The translations under genes and the position numbers were made by a program. DNA of 64,000 bases from Acanthosepion pharaonis (Eukaryota; Mollusca; Cephalopoda; Sepiida; Sepiidae): contig CAHIKZ030004296.1 in assembly GCA_903632075.3 (NCBI GenBank), positions 1,807,001-1,871,000 on the forward strand, written 5' to 3'. This document shows positions 1 through 10,019 of the stretch, in pieces. The first letter of the stretch is position 1, and each line of letters begins with the position of its first letter. The notes beneath the pieces were generated by a model. The model was given only the letters and a program-made list of their open reading frames with translations, did not search any database and was not told where the DNA came from.

Positions 1-860
1 TTTATGCAATGTCTCCTCTTTTATAGCCATGGATAACATGGAACCTAAATTTATGCAATGTCTCCTCTTTTATAGCCATGGATAACATGGAACCTAAATT
101 TATGCAATGTCTCCTCTTTTATAGCCATGGATAACATGGAACCCTAAATGTCTCCTCTTTTATGCAATGTCTCCTCTTTTATAGCCATGGATAACATGGA
201 ACCTAAATTTATGCAATGTCTCTCTTTTTATAGCCATGGATAACATGGAACCTAAAATTTATGCAATGCCATGGATAACATGGAACCTAAATTTATGCAA
301 TGTCTCCATGGATAACATTTTTATGCAATGCCATGGATAACATGGAACCTAAATTTATGCAATGTCTCCTCTTTTATAGCCATGGATGGAACATGGAACC
401 TAAATTTATATGCAATGTCTCCTCTTTTATAGCCATGGATAACATGGAACCTAAATTTATGCAATGTCTCCTCTTTTATAGCCATGGATAACATGGAACC
501 TAAATTTGTCTCCTCTTTTAAATGGATATGGAACCTAAAAGCAATGTTTCTTTTTCAGTTCTAAATTTGACATTATGGATAACATGGAACCAACTGCAAT
601 GTCTCCATCATGATAAAAGAACCTAAATTTATGCAAAAATGGATAACATGGAACCATTTAACAATGTTTTTTGAAATATCCATTTAATTGAAATATAGCC
701 ATGGATAACATGGAACCTAAAGAATGTCTTTTTTATAGCCATGAATAACATCATGAACATGGACTGGAACCTAAAACAATGTCTCCCATAAAGATTGGGA
801 AAATTTTTTATAGCCATGGATAACATGGAACCTAAATTCATCAAACTCTGGCCATGGATA
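1..860. repeat. 49-bp satellite array (left edge of window)
   Basis: A 49-bp unit starting TTTATGCAATGTCTCCTC and containing CCATGGATAACATGG repeats head to tail from base 1. It is nearly perfect for the first three units, then increasingly truncated and scrambled towards 860. The quasi-palindrome CCATG-GATAA-CATGG is kept in most units. The array runs off the left edge, so its true length is unknown. Short open frames here are only translations of the satellite. No transposase or promoter is visible. Confidence 0.9.
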
Positions 861-1160
861 ACAGGAACCTAAATTTATGAATGTTTCTTTGGTCATGGAA
901 TTTTGCAAAAAATGGCATGGCAGGCACCTAAAAAAGATGTCTCCTCTTTTTTAGAAATAACATGGTTTTCAAATTAGAGCATAAAATTTTTTGAAATATT
1001 TTTACTTTGTTTAATACATCATTTGTTTTGAAAATTTTTTTTCATCAAATTGGCCTTCAGGTATTTATGAAATTTCTTTGGTCAATTTTAAAAATGGCAG
1101 CAGGCAAGAAAAAGATGTTTCTTTGAAATCCTGTTTTCAAATTAGAGCATAAAAACGTAT
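861..1160. repeat. Degenerate border of the satellite, with a diverged direct duplication
   Basis: The block around 875-1030 is repeated at about 1065-1180. Shared words include TTTCTTTGGTCA, AAAATGGCA, AAAAGATGT and TTTTCAAATTAGAGCATAAAA. The first copy is interrupted by satellite words such as GTCTCCTCTTTT and AACATGG, while the second copy lacks them. Confidence 0.6.
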
Positions 1161-1835
1161 TTTTATAATACCATTTGTTTTGTTTTTTCATAATTCTTCT
1201 TATAATTGTTTAGTATCATACTGCAACAAACAAAAATTCTACCATTATTTTTTAATTTTTTTTTTTTTTTTTTTTTTTTTTTTCCCAGAAGCAATTACAA
1301 TTATTCCAGGAAAAAAATTAGGTATTCCACAAGAGCAAATATACTGGTATTATGGATAGGAGATTAATGATCAAAGGCTTGAACTTTATACAGTCACAAC
1401 AGACATATACATATGTGTAGTGAGTAACTGAATGACAAGAAAAAATATCGTATGTGATGCCTTTTGTCTCTGACAGGATTTTTCTTAAACATTTTAGTCT
1501 AAAGAAGTCCTTTTCAAAGGAAAAAATATTACATAGTATTTTGTTATTATCACCTTTTATCTATCTATCTATCTATCTTATTATAAGAGGTTATAATAAA
1601 AACATTGAAATCGCTACACAAAAGCTTCATTTAATCACCAGTTACTTGCCATTGCCTGTAGAAGTACAATCAAAGTATTGAAACATGAAAGCTTTTGTGT
1701 AGTGATTTAAAAATGTTTCTCTTTTAAAAATATAATAATAATAATATTTTGCTCTACTTTGTATTGAGCACTTTTTTAAAAAAGTAAATGCTTTGACCTG
1801 TGGATTTTTACTCTATTTATTTTTCTCTCATTTGC

Positions 1836-1870
<35 letters not shown>

Positions 1871-2726
1871 ACTGTATATATTTAAATACAGCATACTGTG
1901 TATATACAGTAAAAAAAATACAGCATGACACACAAAGAATAGCATCAATAGCGCTCTCTCTCAAAGGGAATAATATTAATATGTACAGTTAAAAAATATA
2001 AATTTATTATAAATATTAAAATGTACACTACAACTTGTTAAAGTTTATTTACCTTGTGTATATAGTGGAAAATGTTTTTTTTTTTTTTTTTTTCTGCAGT
2101 GATCATATAATGGGGACTCAGATTGGTTTATTATTCTAAGTCAGAAGGTATGAAGTTCCTCTGATACTTAAGTTTCTATGTTTCCTTTTTACACTTTCCT
2201 TCTGCTTCGTTGCCATGATGAGGACCGAACAATTAATATATTAATCAAAATAACAAAAATAATAGTTTTCACAGCTACTTTCTCATGCATATGCTAAAGT
2301 ATCGTATTTTATATACTGTACATTCAACATTGTTTACAATTGAAAGGCCAACTACCGCCGCCAAACATTGAGAACTAATACAAGTCAATCTGCTAACCCC
2401 AAAAATTTTGAAACACATTTTGCTGACAATTTGGAAGTTTTATTTTTCCTGCAGATATCTTTTTATTTTTCCTGCAGATTTTGTCTTTTGCATCCAAAGT
2501 CTATTGATGGGGAGGGGGTCTGTAGATGAGTTGTTTGTCGGTACATACTTATATGTGTATATATTGGGTGGCATATAAGCTAGCTTCCATGGAGGGCTGT
2601 TGATCAGGTGTTTGGCCCAACGATATTTAATGCATTGAGTACATATTCAATTTTATTAAACTTCAGCAATATTTTCAAACAATTAAGTTTTCATCAAAAC
2701 AGTCACATAATTTATCTATTTGGAAC
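1161..2726. other. Non-coding, AT-rich; poly-T and (TA)n tracts
   Basis: Contains a poly-T run at about 1252-1283 followed by CCCAG (a good-looking 3' splice site, see findings), a TATC microsatellite near 1558-1580, (TA)n at about 1838-1862 and a poly-T near 2076-2092. I see no convincing gene. Confidence 0.5.
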
Positions 2727-3830
2727 TTATTGCAAAGCTGCATGATAAACAACATTTTTGGTTTTCCCATTCAGGGTCAGTACAAATAGCTTGTTTCCAT
2801 TCCCAATCCTTGAACAACCAACATAGAGCTGGCCGTGAGAAAAGCAGGGTTCCATTAGATGAAGTCCAGTTACTTTCAATGATTCTGCTTGGGACTTATT
2901 TATTGACATTGCATAGCTCACTCAAAGGCATGATCGAGAGAAATTAAAGAGATTCTTGTAATTAAAACACTTTCTTCCTTTCCTGGATCAGTAAGGATCT
3001 CTGCTTCCAAAAAATGAGGAAGCATCTTCTTGACAATTAACCATGACAAAGCTTTGGAGGATTCAGATTTCTCAGTAGTATAACTGGAACATTTTCATTT
3101 AGTTTCAGCTTGTGTTGTGGCATTCCAAGAGGATTCAATGAGTTCAGGAACTCTCTTGGATAATTCACTGTCTGCTCTTGTCCAACCACAGTGTCAATGG
3201 AAAAGTACGTTATGCTTTCTTTTGGAATTTCTTGGAGAAGCTTCCAGTTGATGCTATCCACAGTTTGATTCTTGGGAGCTAATATGGCAATCTCACAAAG
3301 CCAGTTTCAATCCATGAAATGATGTTTTAATGTTTGGATAAACATGGTTAATCAAGTCTTGGATACTTGAGACTGAAACCCCACAACTATTTGGGAGTGA
3401 AATATTGAAAAATTTTGGTCCATTTTGATGGTTCCATTGCTAAGCTGCAACAGCAAAGCAGCAAATCTTCCTGCTTCAAGGTCATCTGTGATTCTAAGTC
3501 TTTGGACATGACTCCAGATGTAAGAATTTTTCAGGCAAGCATTGATTTCATCAGATGAAGTTCCTCTTGCAATGACTGGTAATATTTGTCTAAAATCACC
3601 AGAGAATACCACTGTGATGTCTCCCATGATTTGTGAATTCTGTCTAATGTCTGAGTGTTTTGTCCAGGGCCTCAAATGCTTGTTTGTCGACCATGGTACA
3701 TTCATCCCAGACTGTGAAGCTTTTCTCCTCCAGTAGCTTAGCCAAGTTGGTTCCTCTTTTGATGTTTCAAATTGGGGTTTCATTGTATTTCAAATCCAAT
3801 AGGAGTTTGAAGGTGCTGTGTCCTGTGATT
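2727..3830 (-). pseudogene. Helitron (PIF1-like) helicase remnant
   Basis: Read on the minus strand from about 3830 down, translated pieces in different frames follow the order of a Helitron-encoded PIF1-type helicase. There is a segment with FSGDFRQILPV (helicase motif with GDFRQ) and ARGTSSDEINACLKNSYIW. Next comes INWKLLQEIPKESITYFSID, then VPVILLRNLNPPKLCHG. The last piece is SYAMSINKSQAESLKVTGLH ending with SHGQLYVGCSR. INKSQ and LYVGCSR are the usual C-terminal helicase motifs of this family. The N-terminal nucleotide-binding loop and the Rep domain are not present. Frames are broken several times, so it is dead. It directly abuts the Penelope-like remnant at 3850-4960, in the same orientation. 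Confidence 0.85.
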
Positions 3831-3849
3831 TGGGAACATTTTTACGTAA

Positions 3850-4960
3850 ATACTGTTTGTTTTAGATAAACTTATAGATTCTTTAAGAATGAAAAAGGTT
3901 GGTGATATAATGTTTTTGAAATATGTTTCTCATTGGTAATATTGTTGTAAGTAGGCTCTTGAAGTACTTTCTTTGTAAAGAATTATGTTTTTTTTAGGGT
4001 GGCATTAGTAAAATCAAATTTATGACCAGTTTTGTTCCTGTGTATTATGAGAGAGTTTGAATGGTTATCTAAACATAAATATCTTATGTTTCTAGACACA
4101 AGCTTTTAGATCTTGTGATGTCACTCCAACATAAATGTTTTTACATTGAAAGATGTTTATTTGATAAGTACTAGTTTCTTAATTGGTTGTTGGATTTATT
4201 TTTCTTCCAAATTATATTTCTAATTGTCTTGGATATGTTGTTAAAGAACCTAGCATTAGGAATAACTAATTTTTTTTTAGTATTAGAAGGTATGATTATG
4301 AATTTTGTGTTGTTGTTAGAAGTGCTATTGGTAGTATCTAGTTTTTTATTTGTGGATTTTGTAAGCTTGTTTTCTAGCATTGAGGATAAAATCATGTGGC
4401 TAGTAAAGAAGTCTAAATGTTTTCTCAATATATATTTCTCTTATTCAATTAGATATTCTGGCTTACATATCCTAAGGGCTCTGAGGTAGAATCATATGAC
4501 TAATCTTGATTTTTATTTTTTGATGGTGGTGGGAATAGAAATTAATTAGATTGTTAGATAAACTGTTTTTGTTGCATATTAATAAGATGTCAAAGGAAGG
4601 TAGAGATTGGTTTATTTCAAAGTCATGTGTGAATTCGATTGTAGGTTCAACCTTATTAAGTTTCTTTATTATGTCTAATAATAGATTTATATTATGAGAA
4701 TATAATAAAAGAACATCATCTATGTATCTTAGGTAAGTAAAGCTTTTAGGTATGGTGTGTTCAAATGGACTGGATTCTAAAAATTCTAGGAAAAGACAAT
4801 CAAGGACATCACTAATAAGTAACCAAATAGGTAAGCCAAATTTTTGCTTATGTAAATTTTTATTGAAAGAGAAGAAACAGTAGTTAGTGATTAGTTTACA
4901 TAGTTTTATAGACAGGTAGAGGAAGCTTTACTTTGAATTTTTTTTGAGATGGTTACACAC
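3850..4960 (-). pseudogene. Penelope-like retroelement remnant (RT + linker + GIY-YIG)
   Basis: On the minus strand from about 4960 down I read a reverse transcriptase palm with FGLPIWLLISDVLDCLFLE and the catalytic box RYIDDVLLLYSH (YIDD codons at 4715-4726). FLDILLI-like sequence follows. Next comes the linker or thumb region, with FIIIPSNTKKKLVIPN and FFNNISKTIRNI (about 4190-4330). Last is a degenerate GIY-YIG nuclease start, CKNIYVGVTSQDLKACV, at about 4105-4150. This domain order (RT then GIY-YIG) defines Penelope-like elements. There are several stops and frameshifts. The 5' end is lost at the (CT)n(TA)n tract at 4967-5014, which fits 5' truncation. Confidence 0.85.
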
Positions 4961-4964
4961 ACAC

Positions 4965-4966
<2 letters not shown>

Positions 4967-5014
<48 letters not shown>
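4967..5014. repeat. (CT)n-(TA)n compound microsatellite
   Basis: Pure CT repeats pass into pure TA repeats. The tract forms the truncation border of the adjacent Penelope-like remnant. Confidence 0.95.
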
Positions 5015-5018
<4 letters not shown>

Positions 5019-5179
5019 AAATTATACCATAAATATGTTATAAAATCACTACAAAAATAACCATCTTGTTTCAACACTTCTGGTGTCTTATCAAGTGATG
5101 GTGTTGAATATATACATATATATCCTAGCCACTGACTGACTTATAGTAAAGACATTAAAATTTTCCTTACTCTCTCTCA

Positions 5180-5335
5180 TGCAACTAGTTTAGGGGTAGA
5201 ATCTTTGACTGATGCCAAATCGGTCAATTTTCTATCCCGCTTGAAGCATTTGGATGTCTAGCCATACTGATGAGCTGTGAAACAGTCTGTCTGTGGATGA
5301 CTCTATATGGACATATATCATAAAATACATAATTT
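5180..5335 (+). mobile_element. tRNA-derived SINE copy
   Basis: AGTTTAGGGGTAGAATCTTT looks like a pol III A box and GGTCAATTTTCTATCCC like a decayed B box. A body follows with TTGGATGTCTAGCCA and GATGAGCTGTGAAACA. A second, better preserved copy of the same family is at 15925-16080, which supports calling it an interspersed repeat. Confidence 0.7.
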
Positions 5336-5624
5336 TCAAAACATTGGAATTTTAAAGATGATGATAAAACTCCTATGGTGAAATGTAAAATTTTAAAAAT
5401 GGCAAGGACATGTAGATCCTTATATAAACCCTGTTTTCTGTGTTTTTATGAAAAATTTCAAATTATCAGGTTCTTTGATTTTGCTTTTAAATCTGATTAA
5501 ATCATTCACTCACCAGTAATTTGCAATCACCTGATAAGGTATGTGCATTAAAACTCAACTGTAATTGTACAGTGATTTTGATATGTTTTCGATCCAATAT
5601 CCTAAAATAATTTTTTTTTGTGTA

Positions 5625-5678
<54 letters not shown>

Positions 5679-5867
5679 AAGTTGGTGGATCAATAATTCT
5701 GCAACTTCATGTTATTAGCTGAAATTAGTTCTGAAATTTTTCTTGTATTATGTTTGATATTTGTGATTAATATTCACCACTAAATTAAGTTCATTGACCA
5801 GAAAAGAGATAATATTGAAAAATAAGTCTTGTTAAAATAAAAGCTATTTTTTCCTTTTCATTGTTAG

Positions 5868-5912
5868 ACTGCAGACTTATTGATTTAGCCATGTATGATA
5901 TTGATGACCTTG
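5868..5912 (+). CDS. Candidate 45-nt exon of the membrane-protein gene (juxtamembrane)
   Basis: A pyrimidine tract ending in TTGTTAG precedes base 5868, and a donor GTGAGT begins at 5913. Only one of the three frames between them is open. It reads CRLIDLAMYDIDDL, with two leading bases and one trailing base. The trailing G joins to the two leading bases of the exon at 9431 to make an alanine codon, so the phases agree. The peptide would lie just outside the membrane, before the helix encoded at 9431-9500. It is inferred from splice signals and phase alone. A 45-nt open frame can arise by chance, so this remains a prediction. Confidence 0.45.
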
Positions 5913-6499
5913 GTGAGTCAATTAATCCATTGACTCAGATTTCTTGATCTAGTATAAAAACCCACAGATGTCACTTATGACATCACATAGCTTAGCATTT
6001 AAAAAAAAACTGTCATTCAAATATTCCTGGAGTGTTGATTGGTTCTGTTCCAACTTATATGCTTGTATTTGATGTTGCATTTGATATCTATATGTACTAT
6101 AGTTAGTGTAACCAAATTGGAAGAGTGGAAACCCTCAATGAGTTGAGAACAAGTTATGATAAATTTGAACTATTTCTACTCTGAAAAAAAATGCACAAAG
6201 GTCACCACAATAGTCTTAGTATAAAGAACCTTACAGAACATGTTTTGCTTTCATCTTTTAGAAAAATACTTTCTGCAAAGCAGTAATTGGTAAATCTAAT
6301 ACAAAGAACAAATTAGGGGATATGCTTCATCTGGAATTTTGCTTTGTTGTAAGAGGTATTTTATTTTATTTTATTTTTTTAATTAGTTTTTATATACTAT
6401 CAAAAAATTAATCTATTTTAATGCACCTAATCAAGAGGAGTTAACTCTGAAACACATTTGGCATTTACAAATAGTATGAGAAAATAGAAACAAAAAGGA

Positions 6500-6970
6500 A
6501 ACTAATACTCAACATTAAGGAGAGACAGTTGAAATTTCTGGGGCACAGAATGAGGAAGGAAGCTTAGAAAAGCTGATACTCACAGGATAGATTGAAGGCA
6601 AGAGGGACAGAGGAAAACAACGCATAACCCACCTAGCGAGCTTGAGTAAATGGATGGCGGAACAAGGTTTAGGAGAGATAACAAAAAGATCAAATTTATT
6701 AAGGGCTATATTGGACGGGAAGAGATGGTTGAAATTTCTAGGGCACATAATGAGGAAAGAGGGCTTGGAAAATTTGATACTCACAGGACAGACTGAAGAC
6801 AAGAGGAACAGAGGAAAACAATATATAACCCACCTAGCAAGCTTGAGTAAATGGATGGCAGAAAAGGGTTTAGGAGAAAATACAGAAAGACATAGTTTAT
6901 TAAGAGCTACAAGGGACAGGAAATTGTGGAGAGCCATGATCGATTACATCCTGAAGGGACATGGCACATA
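6500..6970 (+). pseudogene. RTE-type LINE reverse-transcriptase C-terminus, tandemly duplicated
   Basis: Translation gives KFLGHIMRKEGLENLILTGQ, then ITHLASLSKWMAEKGLGE, then LLRATRDRKLWRAMI ending near KGHGT and a stop. These are typical of the extreme C-terminus of RTE-clade non-LTR retrotransposon proteins. The same roughly 230-bp segment is present twice in a row (about 6515-6715 and 6728-6965). The first copy stops before the LWRAMI part. The first copy carries a stop codon. Further pieces of the same family are at 56710-57065 (minus) and at about 54930-54972. Confidence 0.8.
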
Positions 6971-7299
6971 AAGAAAATAAGAGTTCAGATCTTTTTGAAT
7001 GGTTTAAAAAATTTGAATATTTGACATAAATTGCACATCATATTTTTACAAATACTTTAAGGAGCTATTAAAATATTTGTTTTTCTGTGTTAATAATTAT
7101 TGAATAGTTTGTGAATTCCTTTGTGCATGTGTGATATGCCTGAAAGGAAAAGAAAATTGTATTTAATATTTAACATCATTACTTTTGTTTAGGATTAGAA
7201 TCTCTGCCTAGGATCAGTGTAGTATCTGTGCACTCTGAAAATATATAATATGATAAAAATATGGTTTTAAGGTATGCTATATTTATGAGTTAAAGACCA

Positions 7300-7445
7300 G
7301 GCCTCTGTCTGTTTTTCCGAGATGAGGTATTTACACTATTTACATTGTTGAGACTGTTGTTCTCATCTTTATTACCATATTCATGATGTTTCAGCCGTTG
7401 TACATTCTGGCCTTCTTCAGGTGATATTTGGAATTTTAAACTGAA
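7300..7445 (-). mobile_element. Penelope-associated terminal repeat, isolated copy
   Basis: On the minus strand this reads CACCTGAAGAAGGCCAGAAT then ACAACGGCTGAAACATC, followed by ATAAAGATGAGAACAACAGT and TGTAAATAGTGTAAA. The same module recurs at 16140-16262, 16868-16965, 48610-48720, 49692-49795, 53140-53215, 55080-55175 and 62440-62545. At two of those places it flanks Penelope-type coding remnants. Confidence 0.6.
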
Positions 7446-7502
7446 CGCTTTATTAATTCCACAGGAGTAGGTTATTCTAATTCTACATGTCATCTGGGAT
7501 AG

Positions 7503-7505
7503 AGC

Positions 7506-7538
<33 letters not shown>
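7503..7538. repeat. (TA)n microsatellite
   Basis: An uninterrupted TA run of about 36 bp. Confidence 0.95.
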
Positions 7539-7540
<2 letters not shown>

Positions 7541-8029
7541 TTGTCATTGAAGTCAACACCCAGAAGTGACAGTCTATTTCATGTTAAATGAAATTGTCAG
7601 GCCATGTGCATTGTATTTTTGCTCATCTATCTATCTATCTATCTATCATTGTGGGTAGTCTATTGAAATTATTATAATGGTTATTTTGGTAGGTGGTAAT
7701 GGTTGTCTTTCAAATTATTTTAGGGGCTATTGAGTGGAAATAACTGTGGATCTGAATGCAGTCTTTTGCTTTTTGTTAACTTTTTATTTATTATAGATTA
7801 TTTTATTGTTGGTTTTTATTACTGCATTTTCTTGTGTATTTATTTTGTGAGTTTATTTATTTGTTTCGATTAATTCATTTTACTTGTTTTTTTGTTTATT
7901 TATTTTCATTTATTTTTGTTTGTTTTCAGTTTTTGATTTTATATCTAGTTGTCTCAAGTGACAATTATGTTTGTTTCTTTTTAGGTTGCAGAACCAGTCT
8001 AGATCTGTTCTCGTGTTTTTTCCACTGAT

Positions 8030-8700
8030 TTATTCATAACTTCTTCCTTAGCTCAGAAATAATTCTTTCTACTATTATTTTCCTAAGTTCACTTTTGGTT
8101 GGGTTTATGAGTCTGCATGTTGGGTTTGTTTTGAAATTATCCTTGTGAACTTCTAGTGTGATATATTGCTTGTGCCTTCGCAATGCAACTTATTTGGTTG
8201 TCTAGGTCTAATCTTTGGGTGATTGTTTTCACTTCCTTATTAATAGTGTGTTCCGTTGTTTTGGGTGATTTTTTTTGTATGTTTAGTTATGGTGTCCTTG
8301 AATAATTTGTTGTGTTTTGGTGATGGGCTTAGTTCGTATAAATTTCTAGTTTTGTCCACTGTGATAAATATGTAAAGTGAATTGTTTATTTTTGTTATAT
8401 CTTCTAGTTTTTTTTTTTTTTTTTTTTAGAAAGCATTTAATTGTTTATGAAATTTTATGTTTCTTACTAAGTTAGTCAAGTCTTTCTCATAGTCAACTAG
8501 TTCTTTGTATTGTGGGTGGGGGGACATTGTTTTTGTTTTAAAGCTGTATTTTTCTTTGTATTTGTGTTAAGTTCTTGGTTTAAAAAGAAATGTTGTTTTT
8601 CCCTCATTCTTTTTATAAAGCTTTCTATTTTTTCTATTAATTTTAATTTCTAGGTGGACGGTGATGGGATGGGTATGTTTTTCAGGGAGTAGTTGAGGCT
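8030..8700 (-). pseudogene. Retroelement reverse-transcriptase remnant (unassigned clade)
   Basis: On the minus strand, frame-shifted pieces read KELVDYEKDLTNLVRNIKFH, then SQWTKLEIYT, then INKEVKTITQRLDLDNQISC, then HKDNFKTNPTCRLINPTKSE. I recognise this order (a region before the RT, then a CRLINP box) from a retroelement protein common in marine invertebrates, but I cannot place it in a clade by eye. The catalytic RT motifs downstream are absent. A 16-bp poly-T tract at about 8408-8427 interrupts it. Confidence 0.6.
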
Positions 8701-8927
8701 AAACTATTCTATGTCCATGATGGGTTATAAATGTAATGAAAATGCTCTACTCTTTATCAGGAGCTAAATATGATAAAAATATAGTTTTAAGATATGCTGT
8801 ATTTATGGGCTAAAGTGCTCAGTATCAGGGATAAAGTGTATATAAATATAAAAATTCACTCCCTCTGATAATTGCATAAATTACAGATTAGATTTATTAA
8901 ACAAATGCATCCAACTTTCATTCTCTC

Positions 8928-9287
8928 TGATTACAGATATAGAATGTTATAAAAAAACAAAACCTTACAGTTGTGTTTTAGTACCAACTGTATTTGAACT
9001 TGGTCTGTGAAGTTTTGATGTTTCTTATTGCTGTCCACTGACTTTATAGCTACTCCACCTCTTTTATGTTTTGCTTTACTTTTTTTTCAGTAAGAAGCAA
9101 ATAAATATTTTTGATTATAAGGAAGAACATTTTACAATCTGGATGTTGTTATAACTAAAAATCGGGAAGTAAGGGATTGTCAGTGGTCAGGAATGAATGC
9201 AAGCATTACTGGCATAAATTCAAATACAGTTGGTACTAAAACACAACTGTAATGTTTTTTTTTTAATAACATTCTATATCTGTGATC
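8928..9287. repeat. Inverted repeat with ~70-bp arms
   Basis: The left arm (about 8928-9002, containing ACAGATATAGAATGTTAT and CAGTTGTGTTTTAGTACCAA) is the near-perfect reverse complement of the right arm (about 9212-9287). The spacer is about 210 bp. A separate direct repeat, GTAAGGGATTNTC...GGTCAGGAATGAATGCAAGC, occurs in the spacer (9170-9205) and just outside the right arm (9350-9392). It may be a foldback-type MITE. It lies in the intron before the transmembrane exon. Confidence 0.75.
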
Positions 9288-9430
9288 ATCATATATATAA
9301 TGTAAATTCTTTACTTATGATTTAACTATAGAAATGTAATTAAAATTGGTAAGTAAGGGATTATCTCTGGTCAGGAATGAATGCAAGCACAACTTGTAGA
9401 ACTGTTTCAATTTTTTCTTTCCCATTACAG

Positions 9431-9500
9431 CTGGAGCCATTACTGGAGTGTTGATGGCAGCTTTGGTGATAACCGTTCTCCTCTGTAAATATAAACCAAG
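9431..9500 (+). CDS. Exon of unidentified membrane protein: transmembrane helix
   Basis: The exon is bordered by TTTCTTTCCCATTACAG and GTAAGAG, both strong splice sites. After two leading bases the open frame reads GAITGVLMAALVITVLLCKY followed by KP and two bases. This is one hydrophobic helix of about 18 residues with a lysine-rich cytoplasmic stop-transfer end, as in type I single-pass receptors and adhesion proteins. The two trailing bases (AG) join to the C at 18088 to make a serine codon and keep the frame. The gene runs on the plus strand. Its ectodomain exons, apart from a candidate at 5868-5912, are not in the window, so the family cannot be named. Confidence 0.75.
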
Positions 9501-9599
9501 GTAAGAGAGTTCTTTGCAGCATGTTCTAAAAAGAATTTTGTATATCAAAAATTGTATTTTGATTAATCTGCCATAAGAGTTGCTAACTAATTCACTTAA

Positions 9600-9850
9600 T
9601 AAATCGAAACATACTGCCACCCAGTCCTGGGTAAGATGATAAACTACATCCAACAGCAAGGCCTCTGATCAGGACGTTTTGAGGAGTGTAGAACCACTTC
9701 TTAATTGTTGGTGTTCCCAGGTCTACCCTGACCCTTGGTGGTAACACCTGTTAGGGTCCCAACTATGGGCAAATAGTTAGCCCTAAACTGGGGTCAAAAT
9801 GCTATGAAAGTGTAAAAATAGGTTTTAATGCCAGAAATACTTTTTTTGTA
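9600..9850 (-). repeat. Interspersed repeat, 'CCCATAGCTGGGACCCTAACAGG' family copy 1
   Basis: The minus strand carries the words GGGACCCTAACAGGTG, GGTCAGGGTAGACCTGGGAA, CTCAAAACGTCCTGATCAGA and GCCTTGCTG. The same block recurs at 38860-39010, 43360-43460 and 50385-50530, often beside GGCATATCAACCTCAATGGG and poly-T-rich 'ATTGCTGGTAAT' stretches. No coding capacity is visible. It is probably the tail of a short retroelement. Confidence 0.75.
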
Positions 9851-10019
9851 AAAAAATTATTACCAAAAATACATTATTACCAGCAATACATTTTTGAAAA
9901 AAAATATTAGCAGCAATAGATTTTTGAAGAAAAAAAATATTACCAGCAATAAAAAATTTTGTCAGTATTAAATAACACATTGAGGTTCATATGCTGTAAA
10001 ACAAACCAAACCAAACCTA
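9838..10019. repeat. Short degenerate tandem 'TTACCAGCAATA + A-run' repeats
   Basis: Four to five units of about 30 bp with TTACCAGCAATACATTTTTG-like words separated by A-runs. This is the reverse-strand form of the ATTGCTGGTAAT stretches seen next to the same repeat family at 38800 and 50140-50350. Confidence 0.6.

Noticed and set aside
1..860. Small secreted-peptide family encoded by the satellite (300-491 frame)
   Set aside because: The frame is only kept by chance in two or three units; other units shift by one or two bases.
7834..8028. Hydrophobic 64-codon open frame
   Set aside because: T-rich sequence with tandem TTTATTTATTTG words beside a retroelement remnant read on the other strand.
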